Source: Clostridiales bacterium (GTDB taxonomy: Bacteria; Bacillota; Clostridia; Saccharofermentanales; Saccharofermentanaceae). From it: DNA of 64,000 nucleotides. Below are positions 31,826 to 40,687 of this stretch, one piece after another (position 1 is the first letter of the stretch; each line of letters begins with the position of its first letter). The stretch lies in NCBI GenBank assembly GCA_017649645.1, contig JAGCGK010000120.1, forward strand, positions 1 through 64,000, in the 5' to 3' direction. Made by a program: the position numbers and the translations under genes. The notes under the pieces are model-generated. The model was not told the origin of the DNA, ran no database searches, and saw only the letters and a program-made list of their open reading frames with translations.

Positions 31826-31883
31826 CTTTTTACTGTTTTTTACCTTCCTCGAAAAAGTGTCACAAATTATTCATAATTTATTC

Positions 31884-34800
31884 TTATCCGGCCCTCCTTT
31901 TCTTCTTCCACTCATTCTGCATCGTAACGCCGGCAAGACAAACCGTGGAAGAGATCATTAGGACTGACAAGATCAGGCTGTTGTCCTTGACATCCGTTGG
32001 CGCTGCGATTGATGCCTCTGTGTTCGTAAATGTAATTGTTATATTCGTTCTAGCTGCTACAAAATCAGTCGTCTTACCGTTACCTTCGGTCAGGACATCA
32101 GATCCTGAGGTAACAGCATAAACTGTCGTATATCTGTTTTCGGCTTCGGTAACGTTTATCGACATTCCCTTATGAACGGTAAAGACGATATATTCTGTTC
32201 CGTCTGTTTCCGGTGACAATGTAAATGTTGCTACACCATTTGAATCTGTAACAATATCATCCGATGTGTCATCCGGCGTGCCGTTATCTGTCAAAGTGTA
32301 ATCAGAAACTACCGAGTAGTCCTGCTTCAATTGAGCTGTAAACGTAAACTCTCCGCCGTTTCCTACAACGGTCTTTTCAACAGTAACATTGACCTTCTGT
32401 CTGTCGTTTGTGAAAAGAACGTACCTGTCTCTTGTTACTCCGCTGAGAGTCGTAGATGTTCCCTCTACTTCAATGCCGAGATCATTCGCGTTATTTCCTA
32501 CTTGATATGTAGTAATATAGCGGTCATCCACTGTTTCCGAGATCTGTACATTTGTATTTCTCGGGACATAAAGCAGTGCTGTCTGGTTGTTGACCAATGT
32601 AAACTCCAACTTACCCTGACTGTTGGTACCATTGTTGCCATATACATGTGACAACTCGATCGGATCACCGTTACTGTCAGTCAAAGTTACGGTAAAGAGG
32701 AAACTGTTGATTCCATAATCATTCTCGATCATCTTCTTAACCGTGACACGATGCATCTTAGGGTTAACTACTGTGATGATATAGATATCATTAGCAGAAT
32801 CATAAGTAACCGTAACCCTGTCAGCCTCATTGTGTACAGTAGCCGTAACCTTGTTAAGACCTGAGCCGCCCAATACATTGATATCTACCGGATCCTGAAG
32901 TTTGGTGTAACGCACTCCTGCGTGATCAGGCATCGATGTCTCAGTAAGTTCATACTGACCAACATATACTTCGCCTTCCCATACAAGACCGGTTCCTGAA
33001 GCAGAGAACTTTGTTCCGTCGAAAACACCAGGGAACGTAAAGTTCGCACTATCCAGGTAATTAGCAGGTTCATCGTCGTCTATTACAACAAGACGTATAT
33101 TTCTTGTCCTGAAGGTATTTGTGAAAACAACCTCTGTATCATCCGTGATCACAAAACTGAATACCTTCTCATCAGAATTCAGATCAGTAACAGCAGAGCC
33201 GTTTACGATCTTAGTACCATTTATCTGAGTTATAAATCTGTCATCCTCGTCACGCTCTGTAATCGTCAATGTTGAACCGGTTGGAACATCTTCGATCTTC
33301 CATACACCGCCATGCTCTTCATCAGCACCGCTGGCAATTACCATAGTGCTCGGATCAAGCGTGTAACTCATATTCTCGCCTGAAGGGAGGGTTAATTCCG
33401 CTTCGAAAGTAAAGTTCTCAGCCTCTGCTTCTGAAGGTAACAAGACTTTGCTGATCATTACATCAGCCGTCTTACGGGTATTGGTAAAGATTACCGTTCC
33501 ACCTGCAAAAGTATCATCCCAATTAAGTTTCCTGTTTGCTTCATTAACAGTCAGTTCGGCATTAGTATATGCTGCAACCTCAAGTCCCAGATCATATCGG
33601 GTTGTATAATCACTTTCCGTAACAGAAAGACTGAGATTCTTGAATGTGAAATTTCCATATTTATTACTTGCGGGACTATCAACAACCTCGTTTTTCCAAT
33701 ACCAACTTAGAACGGAAGCATTACCTAGCTGAGTTTCTGTTCCATTCGCATTCCTCTGCCATTTAGTGACAGTCATTTTAAGATAAGGTCTTCCGGAAGT
33801 CTGATTCTGTTCAGTAACTATCTTCAAGTACTGATTATGTTTCAATGTATAATTACCTGAAAGCGTTGCACTGTTATTCTGTGCTGTACTTGCCTGTATG
33901 GTTTCTGTAGTAAGCGCTCCCCATTGATAACCAAGAATTCTCCACTCAGCTTTGTTATAGCTGAACTGGCCTCCGAACTCGACCGCAAATGTGAAATCTT
34001 CGTTCTGATCTCCTGGTTCAGGAACATCCTTCCATACATAAACCGTACTTGCTTCGACATTAATGGTCCATATAGCGTATAGAGTCTTATCTCCATCAGG
34101 CGAAGATGCAAAGAAAGCTGTCAGATCATTAATCGTCCATGCACCTGTCTTATATGTAGGCGTTTGTGTTTCAGGATCAAGATCTTTATTTTCATCCCAA
34201 CCTATAAGTTCCCAACCGATACGAGTGCTGGTACTTGGCAAAGTATATGCGGTAGTACCGACGTTCTGATAATAAACGACCCCTTCAGGTGTTTCAGAGA
34301 ATGTTACTTCTCTTTTAGCTCCACCTGTATAGTTATCATCAAGGATCAAGGTATGAGGTGCTTTCTCAGCCGTAAATGTTATTACGATTCCTTCAGGATC
34401 TGTTACTAATCCCGGATCTGTGAAACTAAACGTTTCGGAATTCGGGACATGGTAATAAGTTCCGCTCAGAGTCCTTTCTGTCGGATTTGTAATTCCAAGT
34501 TTGTCATCAGCACTAAGCCAATAACCCGTTCCTAATGTATTAGTACCGCTCAATGTGAGCATCTCACCTGCGCCATATGGAATTACCAGTTTAATGGTTT
34601 CACCATCAGCCAATGTGATGTTCTGATTAGGATTCAGTGTGATTCTAGAGAATGAACCGGTAGCCTGGTTAACAACACGGATCGCCTGGTCGGTACCGCT
34701 TACTTTGAAAGTTACAGGGCCAACATCTGTATCATTTGTAATCGTCATATAGACCGCAGGTTCCCAAACAGCATACAAAACATGCTCATCACCCGGAGAA

Positions 34801-37800
34801 ACAGCTATTACCGCATCAGCAGGATAATCAGGAACAAAATCCGTATCCGGCTTATCAAGATCAAAACCGATCAATGTAAATCCTTCGGTATGCTTAAACA
34901 CGTTAGTTCCGGCAGGATTCAGTGTTTCACCTGTCACTTCGCTCTCAGTAAGAGTCGTGGCATACTTATATAGATGGACAGCCGTATTGGACTGTGTATC
35001 TCCAAAATAAATGCAGGTGCCGTCAGACCAATAATGACCTGGCCAAGTCCATACCGGCAATGAACTTATGGAACTGTCAATATAACCTGTACCCTCATTC
35101 ATGGCATCTTTACTTGCATCCAAAGTAAGACCTACAACTTCCGGACGACGGTATGCTTCATCTCTGCGCTGATATACGGCCTGCATATGGATAACCATAT
35201 TCGCATCGGAGTAACTTGCTTTTACCGTCAATTCCTGACCTGCCGTATAATAGACGCCCGGCTCCAAAGGAGTATAACGAGGTCTTCCAGCAATAGTCTC
35301 TATTGTTACGATCTGCCAACCGAGGAACTGATAGTCTACATAGTCCGAATCTTCGGCACCCTTACCATTAACCATAATGGATGTAGGCTCCTGCATAGCC
35401 TGAGTCGTAGCACCGTCTGAATATTTGGAAGTTCCGTCCAAAGGATCTGTCCAGTCTTCCAGATTAGCAGTGATGTAATCATTATTATCAGCATAATACT
35501 CTGTGGTATAAAGCAAGCTGTATCCGCCATCAAGACGCCATTCAGCAACCAATTTGGTATCATGCTCGGCAGGTGTCGTGAAGTCGTACGGCTTGCTTTC
35601 ACGCTCACCATTAACTACCTCGTACCAAGCAAGAAATACATACTGCTCACCTGTTCTAAGTTCACGATATTTCTCGGAAGATACATAAGTAGCTTCCCAC
35701 TGTGCTCGCGGAAGAGGTGTCAACCCGGAACCAGCTTCATTAACACGATCACAGTAATAGTCATAGAAAATATCCAAAGACTCAACCGTGTCTTTTATAT
35801 AAACAGCCGCACGGACATCCGCAGGAAGTTTACCGTTTCCACCCTCTTGACCTGACAAATAGATATACACATATCTATATACAGTTCCGACAGGCATCTG
35901 TGCTGCTTCTGCTTCGCTCACTTCAACAAAAGGTCTGAAAAGATTTTCATATGGTTCTATCGTCTGAGTAGCATCATTGCTAAAGTATGTTGCATATCCG
36001 TTAGATACACCAGTTTGGTCAAGACCTGTGGTTTCCAGATCAGACTGTGAGAACCACCTATAATCAATAGAATCAATAATACCGCCATTCGGATCTATGT
36101 CGACCGCGAACTTAACAAACTGCCATTTTGCATAGATGATCTTATTTGCCGAAGGCATCGTAGCAGTTGAAAAGTCAAAAGGTACCGTGCAGCTAGCATC
36201 TTCATACCAACCATCGAAAACGTAATCGACGCTTGGAACTTCAGGAACAGGTACACTACTATAAGAATCAAGACTCAACTCATAAGGAATATTATCAAAT
36301 TCCTGCGGATTCGGTTCTACACCTGAATAAGCACTAGGATAGTTTGCAGAAAACTTCAAAGTATACGAATTGCGTTTGTAGTAGAAATTTACTGATGATA
36401 CATTCTGAATCTTTCCACCGGAAAAAGCCGGATTAGAACCGTTTTGAGTAAAACCTTCGATTTCAACATAATCCTCTTGAGTGAAGTAGTTTACGTTAAC
36501 ACTAATCGATTTGCCGTTGTTCAGCTTATAACCTATGCCATTTACAGTAATATCCGGAGTTTCGCCGGGAAGAACTTCAACATAATAGTTTATCGTCTTG
36601 GTCGAAGCATCTGAGGTATTTAAATGGAAATTGATATTCTCATTAGGGATAACATTAATGTATACAACAACCTCGTTATACGTGCTGCTGTTAATAGGTT
36701 CCCAACGCTCACCATTGTTAAACAATACTCCATTATCACCTACGATAGGAAACTGAGAAGATATGTCCTGTCCGGAAAGAGCAGTAATGGTTTTTCTTGT
36801 TAACCACGAATTGTTACTTATAACATATCTTGTTCCTGAATATACTGGTGCAGTATTATTATTCGCTGTTCTCCATTGACCGTTTCTGTTATATATTCTC
36901 GTGTATGCTCCATTAATCACTCCATATTGAGTTCCACTGGTGCCTGTTGTCACATTGTAATTATCTTGGAACGTTAATGTGTAAACATTGCGATCATAAT
37001 AAACATTTAAGACCGTACCGCCCTGAGGATCAACTTCAACAGCAGCACTATATGAACCCAAATGGAAACCGGTAAAGTCATTATTCGGATTAGTTGTAGC
37101 ATAGTTCCGATCATCAGCTGTAGTACTTACAATATAACTGTTGCCATTGCCGGAATAGCTAAAGTCTCTCTCAAAGTGAGTATAGTAGTCGTATGTTTTT
37201 TGGGTAGCATCGACAGAATCCGTTACTTTTTGTTTCCAGATAACGACCTTATATGTTGTAGTAAGATTCGGAGTCCACTTAGCATACAATTCAAGCTTTT
37301 CAAGAGCATTATATGCATAGAGCTTACCGTTTTTGACTTCATAAGCAACATCATCGGTTCCTTCTAAAGTTTCAGCAAAATCAGAATTAATAATATTACC
37401 CTGTCCATCAGTGATCTGACGTCCTGTGCCGTTTTCGCCGATATACCAACCGCTGAATGCAAAACCGTTTCTTGTCGTAGTAGGAAGAGAACTTAATCCA
37501 TACTCGTCGCTTATAGCTTCATCACTGGTGAATACGAGTTGAGGACCAATATAATTGGCACCGTTTCCGCTTTCACCAATTTTAAATTCAATATAACGAG
37601 CCTGAACGAAGACCGGATAAAGATCTATGGTCTCAGCACCGACAGTAATATATTTGCCGTCCTTGCCTGGATCAATGATAACGTTATTGTTGGAATCTAT
37701 TGTTCGGAACAAAGTCCACTCAGAACTTTGCTCATCAAGTTTTGCCTGCCATCCGATAAATACGACGTGAACAGGATCATTACTCGGAGCCTGTACATCA

Positions 37801-39050
37801 CTGATCTTAACTTCAGTCTGATTACTGTTACCGAGAACGATAAGTTTACGGGAAAGAAGTGTTTCGGCTGTCGTCTCACCTACTGCACCGATATGGAAAT
37901 TTACGAAATAGTAGTTGCTGTAGATCGGTGCAAGATAAACATGAGCACATCCGTCTGAATCAACATCGGTACATGTGCCTGAAGCATTTCCTACAGTCCA
38001 ATTGATAGCTGTTATAGAGTCATTGGAATCTCTTACAGCACTAACCGAAGCAGTTTTATCCAGTTCAACGCGAACAGGATCTGTTACAGACCAACTGTAT
38101 GTAATAGTTCCGGAGTGTGTATTATTTGTAGGATTATAAGTTACAGTATCAGATGTCTTATCAACGGTGTACCAACCGTAGAAGAATGTCGTCTGAGTAT
38201 TCATCGGTGCCTCGATCGACTCGAGCTTGTCACCGTCACGAACGATCGAAGATACCTGCTTATTGCCGGCCTGAGAATCATCTGCGGCATTATTATATTC
38301 ATAAGGTGCAGACGTATAGTAGTAGATACCGTTAGTATTTGTAGGCTCATAGTTTTCAGCTACAGGAGAAATGAAATGGAACTCAACTCGTGGAGTAACA
38401 ACCTCTCCGCCTTCGTGTTCGATGATTACATATACGCTGAAGTGGTCTACCTCAAATTCAACGTTGCCTTCCGTAACAACTGCGTCTATCTTCTCTATAC
38501 TTTCATTCTCTATATCAACAGGCTCACCGCTTACGGCGAGATCATCCGGAACATATATAACCTGAGCCCCTTCATCTTCTGCCATGTTAGAAACAGAGAT
38601 CTTAAGAGGTTCAAAAGGCTGCCATTCATTTCCGTCCTTATCGAAAACCTTGATGTCGTAAGCTGCGATTACGTTAGCGCCGCTTATCTCTACATCTACA
38701 CGCTCAGCTGTTACACGGACTTCTGCAGGCATAAGACCTGATACATAAACATCTTCGCCTTCAGCCTTAACTTCGCGTTCTATAAGCTCGATATCCGGAA
38801 CAGCCTCTGTCGGCTCAGCTTCTGTTTCACTTGTGGTTTCTTCGATAACAACTTCTTCAGGATCAGCGCTGATCTCGAACTCAGGGGCTTCACTTTCAGG
38901 CTCCTCAGTCTCATCAGCAAATACGGTTTGGATTGAATTCAGGAGTTCACCTGCTACGTCGCAGGTCATGAAGAGGGACATAGTCATCGTAGCAGCCAGA
39001 ACGGTTGCTGTGATCTTTTTGAGTAATAGGCGATAGTCTTTACGTTTCAT
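31884..39050 (-). CDS. Giant pilus-tip adhesin with InlB-type repeats
   Basis: The 2,388-aa protein begins with a signal peptide (MKRKDYRLLLKKITATVLAA...) and an acidic Glu/Thr stretch. An Ig-like region (EGEDVYVSGLMPAEVRVTAE) follows. The central ~1,300 residues contain many InlB/Listeria-Bacteroides-type repeats, recognisable as FxGWY...LYAKW or LYAIW units. The last ~600 residues are FctA/Cna-B-like domains, each ending FTNT and opening with V-x-K-x-V (for example VTVKKMIENDY, VTVEKTVVGNGG), suited to isopeptide bonds. The C-terminus has APTDVKDN, a hydrophobic helix and KKKRRAG, a non-canonical sorting signal. I chose the ATG at 39050 (GAGGG upstream) over an earlier codon. As first gene of the pilus locus it is the probable tip adhesin; its ligand is unknown. 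Confidence 0.85.
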   Translation of the reverse strand: MKRKDYRLLLKKITATVLAATMTMSLFMTCDVAGELLNSIQTVFADETEEPESEAPEFEISADPEEVVIEETTSETEAEPTEAVPDIELIEREVKAEGEDVYVSGLMPAEVRVTAERVDVEISGANVIAAYDIKVFDKDGNEWQPFEPLKISVSNMAEDEGAQVIYVPDDLAVSGEPVDIENESIEKIDAVVTEGNVEFEVDHFSVYVIIEHEGGEVVTPRVEFHFISPVAENYEPTNTNGIYYYTSAPYEYNNAADDSQAGNKQVSSIVRDGDKLESIEAPMNTQTTFFYGWYTVDKTSDTVTYNPTNNTHSGTITYSWSVTDPVRVELDKTASVSAVRDSNDSITAINWTVGNASGTCTDVDSDGCAHVYLAPIYSNYYFVNFHIGAVGETTAETLLSRKLIVLGNSNQTEVKISDVQAPSNDPVHVVFIGWQAKLDEQSSEWTLFRTIDSNNNVIIDPGKDGKYITVGAETIDLYPVFVQARYIEFKIGESGNGANYIGPQLVFTSDEAISDEYGLSSLPTTTRNGFAFSGWYIGENGTGRQITDGQGNIINSDFAETLEGTDDVAYEVKNGKLYAYNALEKLELYAKWTPNLTTTYKVVIWKQKVTDSVDATQKTYDYYTHFERDFSYSGNGNSYIVSTTADDRNYATTNPNNDFTGFHLGSYSAAVEVDPQGGTVLNVYYDRNVYTLTFQDNYNVTTGTSGTQYGVINGAYTRIYNRNGQWRTANNNTAPVYSGTRYVISNNSWLTRKTITALSGQDISSQFPIVGDNGVLFNNGERWEPINSSTYNEVVVYINVIPNENINFHLNTSDASTKTINYYVEVLPGETPDITVNGIGYKLNNGKSISVNVNYFTQEDYVEIEGFTQNGSNPAFSGGKIQNVSSVNFYYKRNSYTLKFSANYPSAYSGVEPNPQEFDNIPYELSLDSYSSVPVPEVPSVDYVFDGWYEDASCTVPFDFSTATMPSANKIIYAKWQFVKFAVDIDPNGGIIDSIDYRWFSQSDLETTGLDQTGVSNGYATYFSNDATQTIEPYENLFRPFVEVSEAEAAQMPVGTVYRYVYIYLSGQEGGNGKLPADVRAAVYIKDTVESLDIFYDYYCDRVNEAGSGLTPLPRAQWEATYVSSEKYRELRTGEQYVFLAWYEVVNGERESKPYDFTTPAEHDTKLVAEWRLDGGYSLLYTTEYYADNNDYITANLEDWTDPLDGTSKYSDGATTQAMQEPTSIMVNGKGAEDSDYVDYQFLGWQIVTIETIAGRPRYTPLEPGVYYTAGQELTVKASYSDANMVIHMQAVYQRRDEAYRRPEVVGLTLDASKDAMNEGTGYIDSSISSLPVWTWPGHYWSDGTCIYFGDTQSNTAVHLYKYATTLTESEVTGETLNPAGTNVFKHTEGFTLIGFDLDKPDTDFVPDYPADAVIAVSPGDEHVLYAVWEPAVYMTITNDTDVGPVTFKVSGTDQAIRVVNQATGSFSRITLNPNQNITLADGETIKLVIPYGAGEMLTLSGTNTLGTGYWLSADDKLGITNPTERTLSGTYYHVPNSETFSFTDPGLVTDPEGIVITFTAEKAPHTLILDDNYTGGAKREVTFSETPEGVVYYQNVGTTAYTLPSTSTRIGWELIGWDENKDLDPETQTPTYKTGAWTINDLTAFFASSPDGDKTLYAIWTINVEASTVYVWKDVPEPGDQNEDFTFAVEFGGQFSYNKAEWRILGYQWGALTTETIQASTAQNNSATLSGNYTLKHNQYLKIVTEQNQTSGRPYLKMTVTKWQRNANGTETQLGNASVLSWYWKNEVVDSPASNKYGNFTFKNLSLSVTESDYTTRYDLGLEVAAYTNAELTVNEANRKLNWDDTFAGGTVIFTNTRKTADVMISKVLLPSEAEAENFTFEAELTLPSGENMSYTLDPSTMVIASGADEEHGGVWKIEDVPTGSTLTITERDEDDRFITQINGTKIVNGSAVTDLNSDEKVFSFVITDDTEVVFTNTFRTRNIRLVVIDDDEPANYLDSANFTFPGVFDGTKFSASGTGLVWEGEVYVGQYELTETSMPDHAGVRYTKLQDPVDINVLGGSGLNKVTATVHNEADRVTVTYDSANDIYIITVVNPKMHRVTVKKMIENDYGINSFLFTVTLTDSNGDPIELSHVYGNNGTNSQGKLEFTLVNNQTALLYVPRNTNVQISETVDDRYITTYQVGNNANDLGIEVEGTSTTLSGVTRDRYVLFTNDRQKVNVTVEKTVVGNGGEFTFTAQLKQDYSVVSDYTLTDNGTPDDTSDDIVTDSNGVATFTLSPETDGTEYIVFTVHKGMSINVTEAENRYTTVYAVTSGSDVLTEGNGKTTDFVAARTNITITFTNTEASIAAPTDVKDNSLILSVLMISSTVCLAGVTMQNEWKKKRRAG

Positions 39051-39092
39051 ATCTTTGCCCTCATTACACAAATGCCCTTATCCTACAATCCA

Positions 39093-39126
39093 ATGATATC
39101 ACCGCATCGGGGACAAAACGGTGACA
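39093..39126 (-). promoter_or_regulatory. Adhesin promoter with SARP-type repeats
   Basis: On the minus strand TGTCAC (39121-39126) and TGTCCC (39110-39115) have an 11-bp period, then 11 nt, then the -10 TATCAT (39093-39098). The layout is the same as at the pilin promoter. Confidence 0.7.
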
Positions 39127-39243
39127 CATAGTTTTATTAAAGAATAATGGGGATCTTGATGTCGTTTTTTGGGTGTCTTTTTTCCAAAAAACAAAATGTA
39201 ACAATGTTACATTTACGTCAACAGTGGGTTTTTTCGGCATTTT

Positions 39244-39275
39244 AAACGGCCGTCATCAAAAATTGACGACGGCCG
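39244..39275 (-). terminator. Terminator of the C45/ABC operon
   Basis: On the minus strand CGGCCGTCGTCAA pairs with TTGATGACGGCCG. One pair is G-U on this strand but a mismatch on the other, which fixes the direction. A short TTT follows. Confidence 0.75.
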
Positions 39276-39292
39276 CTTCTTCTCATGTATCT

Positions 39293-40687
39293 TTATGTCC
39301 CGAATTTCTCTACTTCAATAAAATCCGGTTTATCGACCACTCCTTCAGATCCTGTGAACGCCACCTGAACAGTTCCTTCATGATAATCCACCAATATCAG
39401 CTGCGCACTTCCGCCGCTGTGACAATTTGATACGGCGTACTGATCGACTACCTCTTGGGTAATGAGATCCTTGACATCTTTCGGCGAGAACTTATCAAGA
39501 GCCTTCACCCATTCGTTGTATTTAGCGAATCTTACAATGTTGCTTCTTACTCCCGTGAATCCATCCTGATTACCTTCAGATGCAAATGAATTTACGATAC
39601 AAAGAGAATCAGGGTTATCCCATGTAAGTCCATCCAATAACGGTGTGTTGTTGTCACGAAGTACTGACTTGCCCTTGCCGGTTTCAGCTACCTGGCTTAC
39701 ACAGTTCTCAGCACAGAACGAGTCATTCTTATCTGTGATAAAGATGTTGTTGCACCAGGTAAAGTCACCGCTTTCTGCGATCATGAATTCACCCAGTTCG
39801 CGTGCCGTGGAATATTCCTCAAGCGCAAAGCGAAGTTCCATCGTATAACATTTCTTTCCCTCATAGATATAAGGTGCTGCCTGAACAGAGCCGACATCCA
39901 GGATAGCTGCGAAAACTCCGTCATCGTTGATTCCGGAAATGATATCGAGAAGTCCGAGGACTGAGATCGCAGTAAGTGATCGGGAACCGTTCTTCATGTG
40001 AGTTACTGCATTGATAAGTCCCATCTGGTTCTCGGATCCCAGGTTCCACTCCAGATTTCTAAGAGATATCCTGTCACCTGTCTCGGTCTTACTTCCCCAC
40101 AGCGACAATGCACTGCAGCATGTCGGACGAAGCGCATCAGGTATCATCTGCATAAGGATCGCCTCCTCATAGCTCAGAACTTTGTCTTCCTTGATACCGT
40201 GAACGTCATTCGATATTGCTTCCGCATATGCAGCAAGCTCCTCCTGATACTCCGGTCTCATTGATGAGAATAATGTCTCAGATCTTTTTTGGACAGCCTC
40301 AGGATCAAACTCACCGTTATATGCACACCTGATGTTTTCGAAAATATACGGTTCCATCTCGGTAGTATACTCAGGTATCTTTTCCCTTATGAGCGTTCCG
40401 TATGCCTTGCCGACGCTTGCTCTGTCTCCGTTTTCATAGTCGAGAGTGATATCGTAGTAACTCGGCATTACCTTTATAACGCAAAGTCCGTCATCTGATG
40501 TATATGTTGCTTTTGGCTCTTCGATCATTCCTTCGTCGGTATACTCGCGAACTTCCTTCGTGTAATACGAATCGACCGAATTTAAAGCCGCATCATCGTT
40601 CGCCATTACTTTTACGGTCTTACTGCAGCCTGACATAAGAAGGGCTGCCATAAGGATAAATGCTGATATCTTTGTTAGTCTTTTCAT
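39293..40687 (-). CDS. C45 (acyl-CoA:6-APA acyltransferase-like) lipoprotein
   Basis: The 464-aa protein has a signal peptide with lipobox LMSGC (C21) and an Ntn-hydrolase domain of the C45/acyltransferase type: PTCCSALSLWG (C190/C191, the probable nucleophile exposed by self-cleavage), SLRNLEWNLG, ISVLGLLDIISGINDDGVFAAI, TREL/GEFMIAES. Members include isopenicillin N acyltransferase and self-processing amidases. The ATG at 40687 shares its A with the TAA stop of the ABC permease (TAATG), so the two proteins are translationally coupled. It may act outside the membrane on a peptide or amide handled by that transporter. A fragment of a related gene's C-terminus survives at 45404-45463. Confidence 0.82.
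   Translation of the reverse strand: MKRLTKISAFILMAALLMSGCSKTVKVMANDDAALNSVDSYYTKEVREYTDEGMIEEPKATYTSDDGLCVIKVMPSYYDITLDYENGDRASVGKAYGTLIREKIPEYTTEMEPYIFENIRCAYNGEFDPEAVQKRSETLFSSMRPEYQEELAAYAEAISNDVHGIKEDKVLSYEEAILMQMIPDALRPTCCSALSLWGSKTETGDRISLRNLEWNLGSENQMGLINAVTHMKNGSRSLTAISVLGLLDIISGINDDGVFAAILDVGSVQAAPYIYEGKKCYTMELRFALEEYSTARELGEFMIAESGDFTWCNNIFITDKNDSFCAENCVSQVAETGKGKSVLRDNNTPLLDGLTWDNPDSLCIVNSFASEGNQDGFTGVRSNIVRFAKYNEWVKALDKFSPKDVKDLITQEVVDQYAVSNCHSGGSAQLILVDYHEGTVQVAFTGSEGVVDKPDFIEVEKFGT

Noticed and set aside
37539..38741. Plus-strand frames of up to 208 codons opposite the giant adhesin
   Set aside because: The adhesin frame is continuous and has domain structure; the opposite frames lack ribosome sites and have unnatural composition.
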